Shown here: positions 61,093 to 64,000 of the stretch, piece after piece
Layout: every line of letters begins with the position of its first letter
Numbering within the stretch: the first letter of the stretch is position 1
Assembly (NCBI GenBank): GCA_021463345.1
Contig: JAJTYM010000013.1
Location: forward strand, 1-64,000
Source of the DNA: Pseudobdellovibrionaceae bacterium
Lineage (GTDB): Bacteria; Bdellovibrionota; Bdellovibrionia; Bdellovibrionales; JAMPXM01
Length of the DNA stretch: 64,000 nt
Direction of reading: 5' to 3'
Notes under the pieces: generated by a model
What the model was told of the DNA's origin: nothing
Databases searched by the model: none
The model's input: the letters and a program-made list of their open reading frames with translations, nothing else
Made by a program: the position numbers and the translations under genes

Positions 61093-62477
61093 CCGGCCCT
61101 CCCGCCCACGAGGATTTTCGAGACGAGGATCGCGGGCTGACCAACGGTCGTCGGGATGCTGCCGCTCACCGAGCCGCACATCCCCGGCTCGAGACTCAAC
61201 TCGTCGCCGACCTTCACGATGCGCCCGAGCGTGTCGATGCCACGACCGATCAGGCTGGCGCCCTTGACGGGTTTCTCGAGCCTCCCGTTCCTGATCAAAT
61301 AAGCCTCGCGAACCCCGAAGTTGTAGTCGCCCGTGGCCGGGTTGACGCTGCCTCCCCCCATCGACTTGGCGTAAAGGCCGTGGTCGACGTCGCGGATCAT
61401 GTCCTCGAGGCGGTCTTCGCCCGCCGCGAGGAACGTGTTGCGCATGCGCGAAGCGGGCGCGAACTTGTACGACTGGCGGCGACCGCTACCGGTGGGCGCG
61501 AACCCGGTCTGGCGCGCGCCCATCCCGTCGACGATGTAGCTTTTGAGCACGCCGTTTTCGATGAGCACCGTGCGCCGCGTGGCCATTCCTTCGTCATCGA
61601 CGTCGAGCGAGCCCCAGGTGTTGGCCATCGTCCCGTCGTCGATCGCCGTCACGCAGCTCTCGGCGATCTTCTCGCCGAGCTTGCCGCAGAAAACGGAGGC
61701 GTTTTTGGCGACCGAAGTCGTCTCGAGGCCGTGCCCGCAAGCCTCGTGGAAGATCACGCCGCCGAAGCCGTTGTCGATGATCACCGGCATCTCCCCGGCC
61801 GGGGCGTGGTCGGCGTGGATCAACCGCACGCCCTGGTCGACGCATTCGCCCGCGAACGCCTCGATGTCGATCTTCCCGAGCACTTCGGCGGTGCCGAGGT
61901 CGCCGGTGCGCTTGGACGCCTCCTCGCGCTCGCCCCCGTCCTCCAGCGTGACGGCGAGGCGGAGCGTGACGTAGTTGCGCTCGTCTTCGGCCCAGGTCCC
62001 GAGCGAGTTGGCGACGAGGATCTTCTGGTTTTTCTCGAGCAGGGCGGGCGCGGCCTGGGTGACCATCGAGCTGCGCGCGCGCGCGGCCCCGTCCAGGGCC
62101 TGGAGCACGCGGAACTTCATCCCGCGGTCGTGCTCCCACGGGCGCTTGCCGTAGGCGTGGATCGAGTCGAAACCGCGCGCCCGGGGCTCGGACGGCCGCG
62201 CTCGGCCCGCGCCCCGCAACGCCGAGGCGGCGGTGCGCGCGGCCTTGATGAGGCCCGCCTCACTCAGATCGCTGGTTGTCGCGTAGACGACCTCATGCCC
62301 GTAAAACAACCGGATCCCGGCGCCCCGCAATCGGCCGACGATCGCTTTCCCGGGTCTGGAATCGACCATGGACAGCTCGCTCGAGTACGCGTCCTCGACG
62401 AAGATCTCGGCGAAATCGGCCCCGTTGCCGAGGCCGGCCTCGAGGACCTTGAAAACCACTCCTGGGGACACCATCAA
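61089..62477 (-). CDS. tldD: TldD metalloprotease subunit
   Basis: The catalytic subunit of the TldD/TldE protease (462 aa). The zinc motif HEACGHGLETTS is at about residue 246 (HExxxH). It is preceded by VIIDNGFGGVIF and followed by DDEGMATRRTVLIENGVL. GAGGAG lies upstream of the ATG at 62477 (a second ATG follows directly). It lies 18 bases after the alpha-2-macroglobulin gene and overlaps tldE by 4 bases. Confidence 0.95.
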   Translation of the reverse strand: MMVSPGVVFKVLEAGLGNGADFAEIFVEDAYSSELSMVDSRPGKAIVGRLRGAGIRLFYGHEVVYATTSDLSEAGLIKAARTAASALRGAGRARPSEPRARGFDSIHAYGKRPWEHDRGMKFRVLQALDGAARARSSMVTQAAPALLEKNQKILVANSLGTWAEDERNYVTLRLAVTLEDGGEREEASKRTGDLGTAEVLGKIDIEAFAGECVDQGVRLIHADHAPAGEMPVIIDNGFGGVIFHEACGHGLETTSVAKNASVFCGKLGEKIAESCVTAIDDGTMANTWGSLDVDDEGMATRRTVLIENGVLKSYIVDGMGARQTGFAPTGSGRRQSYKFAPASRMRNTFLAAGEDRLEDMIRDVDHGLYAKSMGGGSVNPATGDYNFGVREAYLIRNGRLEKPVKGASLIGRGIDTLGRIVKVGDELSLEPGMCGSVSGSIPTTVGQPAILVSKILVGGRAG

Positions 62478-62495
62478 AAACTCCTCTGCGGCAGA

Positions 62496-64000
62496 TCACT
62501 CGGCGGGCGCGACGGTCAGGGCCTGGCCGGCCGAGTGCGCGTTGAACTCGGGGGCGTACATCGATTGGACCGTCGCTGGCCCCGCGCGGAACGTGCCGGC
62601 CATGTTGGCGCGCAACCGGTATTTGAAAGTGTACTCGCCCGCCGGCAGCCGGCTGAAGAAGAAATTCGCGCCGCTGTCGCGCGTCTCTTCGAACCAACTC
62701 AGCCCCAACGGGTCGTAGCGGTGGCCCGAAACGGCGTTTTCCGGCTCAAGACCCGCGGCGCGCGGGTCACGCAAGTGCACGTATTCCGCTTCGTGCTTCG
62801 CGCGCAGCGAGATCCGCACCTCGACCTGGTCGCCGACCCCGAGCCTCGCCCCGTCGGCGAGCGGTTCGAGCACGGCCTCCTTCCCCCTCGTTTCGCGCTT
62901 GAAGTATCGGCGAGAGACGCTGAAGACGTCGCCGCGCTCCTCCTGCGGCGAGCGGTCGGTCGAGAAGTGCCAGGTGGCCGATGCGAACGCGAGCCCCTTG
63001 CCCCCCTTCTCGACCGAGATCTTCGCCGTCCGCGGCGCCACCTTCCCTCCCTCGACGACGACCTGATTCCCCTTGCCGGCGTAAACGCCGGGCTCGAAGG
63101 CGAACTTCGAGCGCTGGCCGTTCACCTCGACCGAAACCTCCTCGCGCCCCCCCAGCGACGCCGTGGCGTCGAGGTAGCGCGCGAGCGAGGCGATCGCTTC
63201 GGCCGTCGCCCGCGTCGATTTCCAATGGTTCAACCGCTTGTTGAGGAACAGCCACTGCGCCATGCCTTCGGCCCGCTCGTCGCGCGGAGCGAGTTCCATG
63301 AGCGCTCGGAGCGCGAACGCGTGCGTTTCGACCGCGTCGTTGTACCAGAGCCAGGAACGGTCCTCCGCGGCCCAGAAAGTGCCCAGATCCGCGTCGGTCT
63401 TCGCGGCGTCCATGACCGAGTCCCAGACGAGCTTGGCGTCCTTCCGCCGGCCGTCGCGCGCGAGCGTGAGCGCGAGGTAGCCTTTCAACAGCGGAGAATG
63501 ACGCTTCCAGTGCTTGAAGCTGAAATCGAGCATCCGCCGCCGGTCGGCGGCGGAGAACGCGCCCTCGCCGCGGGAGCCGGCCTTGTTCCCGCTCAGCACG
63601 TAGTTGACGAACGTGACGTACTCCCAGCCGGCATCCTCGCGCATCAAGTTCTGCAGGTCCCCGTCCCACCACGTTTTCAAGTACGACCACGCGCGCGCGG
63701 CCATGGCGCGGCCCGCGTCTCCGGAACCGGGCTCCTTGGAACCGAACCCGTCGACGCCGAATTCAGCGGCGCGGGCGAACCCGTGCAGGACGTACAAGGT
63801 CATGTACGCGTCCGGCGGCCCCCCCTGGAACCACGGCCACGCGCCGTTGGGAAGCTGCATCTCGCGCAGTTTCTCGAGGCTCGCCGCGCGCCGCGCGGCC
63901 GCGACGCGGCCGTCGAGCGCGTTGAACGCGCGCCCGTCCCGATCCGCCCCGCCCCCGGCCTCGAGAAGCCAGGGGCTCTCCTCGAGGGTCATCCGACGAT
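62496..64000 (-). CDS. Bacterial alpha-2-macroglobulin, C-terminal part (cut by window edge)
   Basis: The frame is open through the right edge, so only the last 500 residues or so are seen. They match the end of large YfaS-type alpha-2-macroglobulins: a helical TED-like region (LREMQLPNGAWPWFQGGPPD, YMTLYVLHGFA, NKRLNHWKSTRATAEAI) and then beta domains, ending FFFSRLPAGEYTFKYRLRAN. These periplasmic proteins trap proteases. A thioester CxEQ site would lie upstream of the window if present. The tldD gene follows 18 bases later. Confidence 0.9.
   Translation of the reverse strand, partial: RRMTLEESPWLLEAGGGADRDGRAFNALDGRVAAARRAASLEKLREMQLPNGAWPWFQGGPPDAYMTLYVLHGFARAAEFGVDGFGSKEPGSGDAGRAMAARAWSYLKTWWDGDLQNLMREDAGWEYVTFVNYVLSGNKAGSRGEGAFSAADRRRMLDFSFKHWKRHSPLLKGYLALTLARDGRRKDAKLVWDSVMDAAKTDADLGTFWAAEDRSWLWYNDAVETHAFALRALMELAPRDERAEGMAQWLFLNKRLNHWKSTRATAEAIASLARYLDATASLGGREEVSVEVNGQRSKFAFEPGVYAGKGNQVVVEGGKVAPRTAKISVEKGGKGLAFASATWHFSTDRSPQEERGDVFSVSRRYFKRETRGKEAVLEPLADGARLGVGDQVEVRISLRAKHEAEYVHLRDPRAAGLEPENAVSGHRYDPLGLSWFEETRDSGANFFFSRLPAGEYTFKYRLRANMAGTFRAGPATVQSMYAPEFNAHSAGQALTVAPAE

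Noticed and set aside
62496-64000. A thioester CxEQ motif in the alpha-2-macroglobulin
   Set aside because: Not seen in the visible part. If present it would be upstream of the window edge, so neither presence nor absence can be claimed.

Overview
The window is high-GC DNA from a Gram-negative bacterium. Outer-membrane biogenesis genes (TamA/TamB, a TolC-family channel), lipoproteins and Lgt, and many Sec/Tat-exported proteins show two membranes. Oxidative TCA genes (aconitase, sucA-sucB-lpd), an oxygen-dependent protoporphyrinogen oxidase and a HiPIP point to respiratory metabolism. The mix (C5-pathway heme operon with a HemC-HemD fusion, squalene-synthase-like protein, very large alpha-2-macroglobulin, many lineage-specific exported proteins) fits a high-GC member of Bdellovibrionota or a related former deltaproteobacterial lineage. 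That placement is inference from memory of gene content, not a search result. No rRNA, tRNA, CRISPR array, transposase or prophage was recognised.

Layout. 1-4259: a palindromic repeat, feoB-feoA, a VOC protein and a TPR/ankyrin protein. 4434-10150: aconitase, an exported protein, a YihG-like acyltransferase, a glycosyltransferase and an SlyD-like FKBP. 10151-13861: a patch of small exported proteins, one visibly AT-rich with its own terminator. 14183-14701: Hsp20. 14772-24979: one tightly packed minus-strand heme operon, hemA-hemCD-hemL-[histidine kinase-response regulator]-hemE-hemN-hemG-hemH, mostly joined by 4-base stop/start overlaps. 25445-30760: a soluble histidine kinase, a PilZ protein, an ATP-grasp-like exported protein, a PspC protein and a squalene-synthase-like protein. 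30912-32776: HiPIP and an exported protein. 32891-38380: sucA-sucB-lpd. 38591-46293: lgt, then a convergent operon of PLD-VTT fusion, tamA and tamB. 46543-49118: two accessory exported genes, one with four 32-residue repeats and an apparent frameshift in its signal peptide. 49203-51554: class IV aminotransferase, uppP, a DCC protein. 51561-56297: an exported-protein/TolC operon. 56585-57178: ClpP-like protease. 57209-64000: a protease-themed minus-strand group, alpha-2-macroglobulin (cut by the window edge), tldD, tldE, a DUF885 peptidase and a small hydrophilic protein.

Three features stand out. A two-component system is embedded in the heme operon and TGAC direct repeats lie in that operon's leader. 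A nested-palindrome repeat family (three copies, each at gene 3' ends, two exactly between convergent stops) looks like REP-type elements used as two-way terminators. An envelope-lipid operon joins a phospholipase-D/DedA-like fusion to TamA-TamB.
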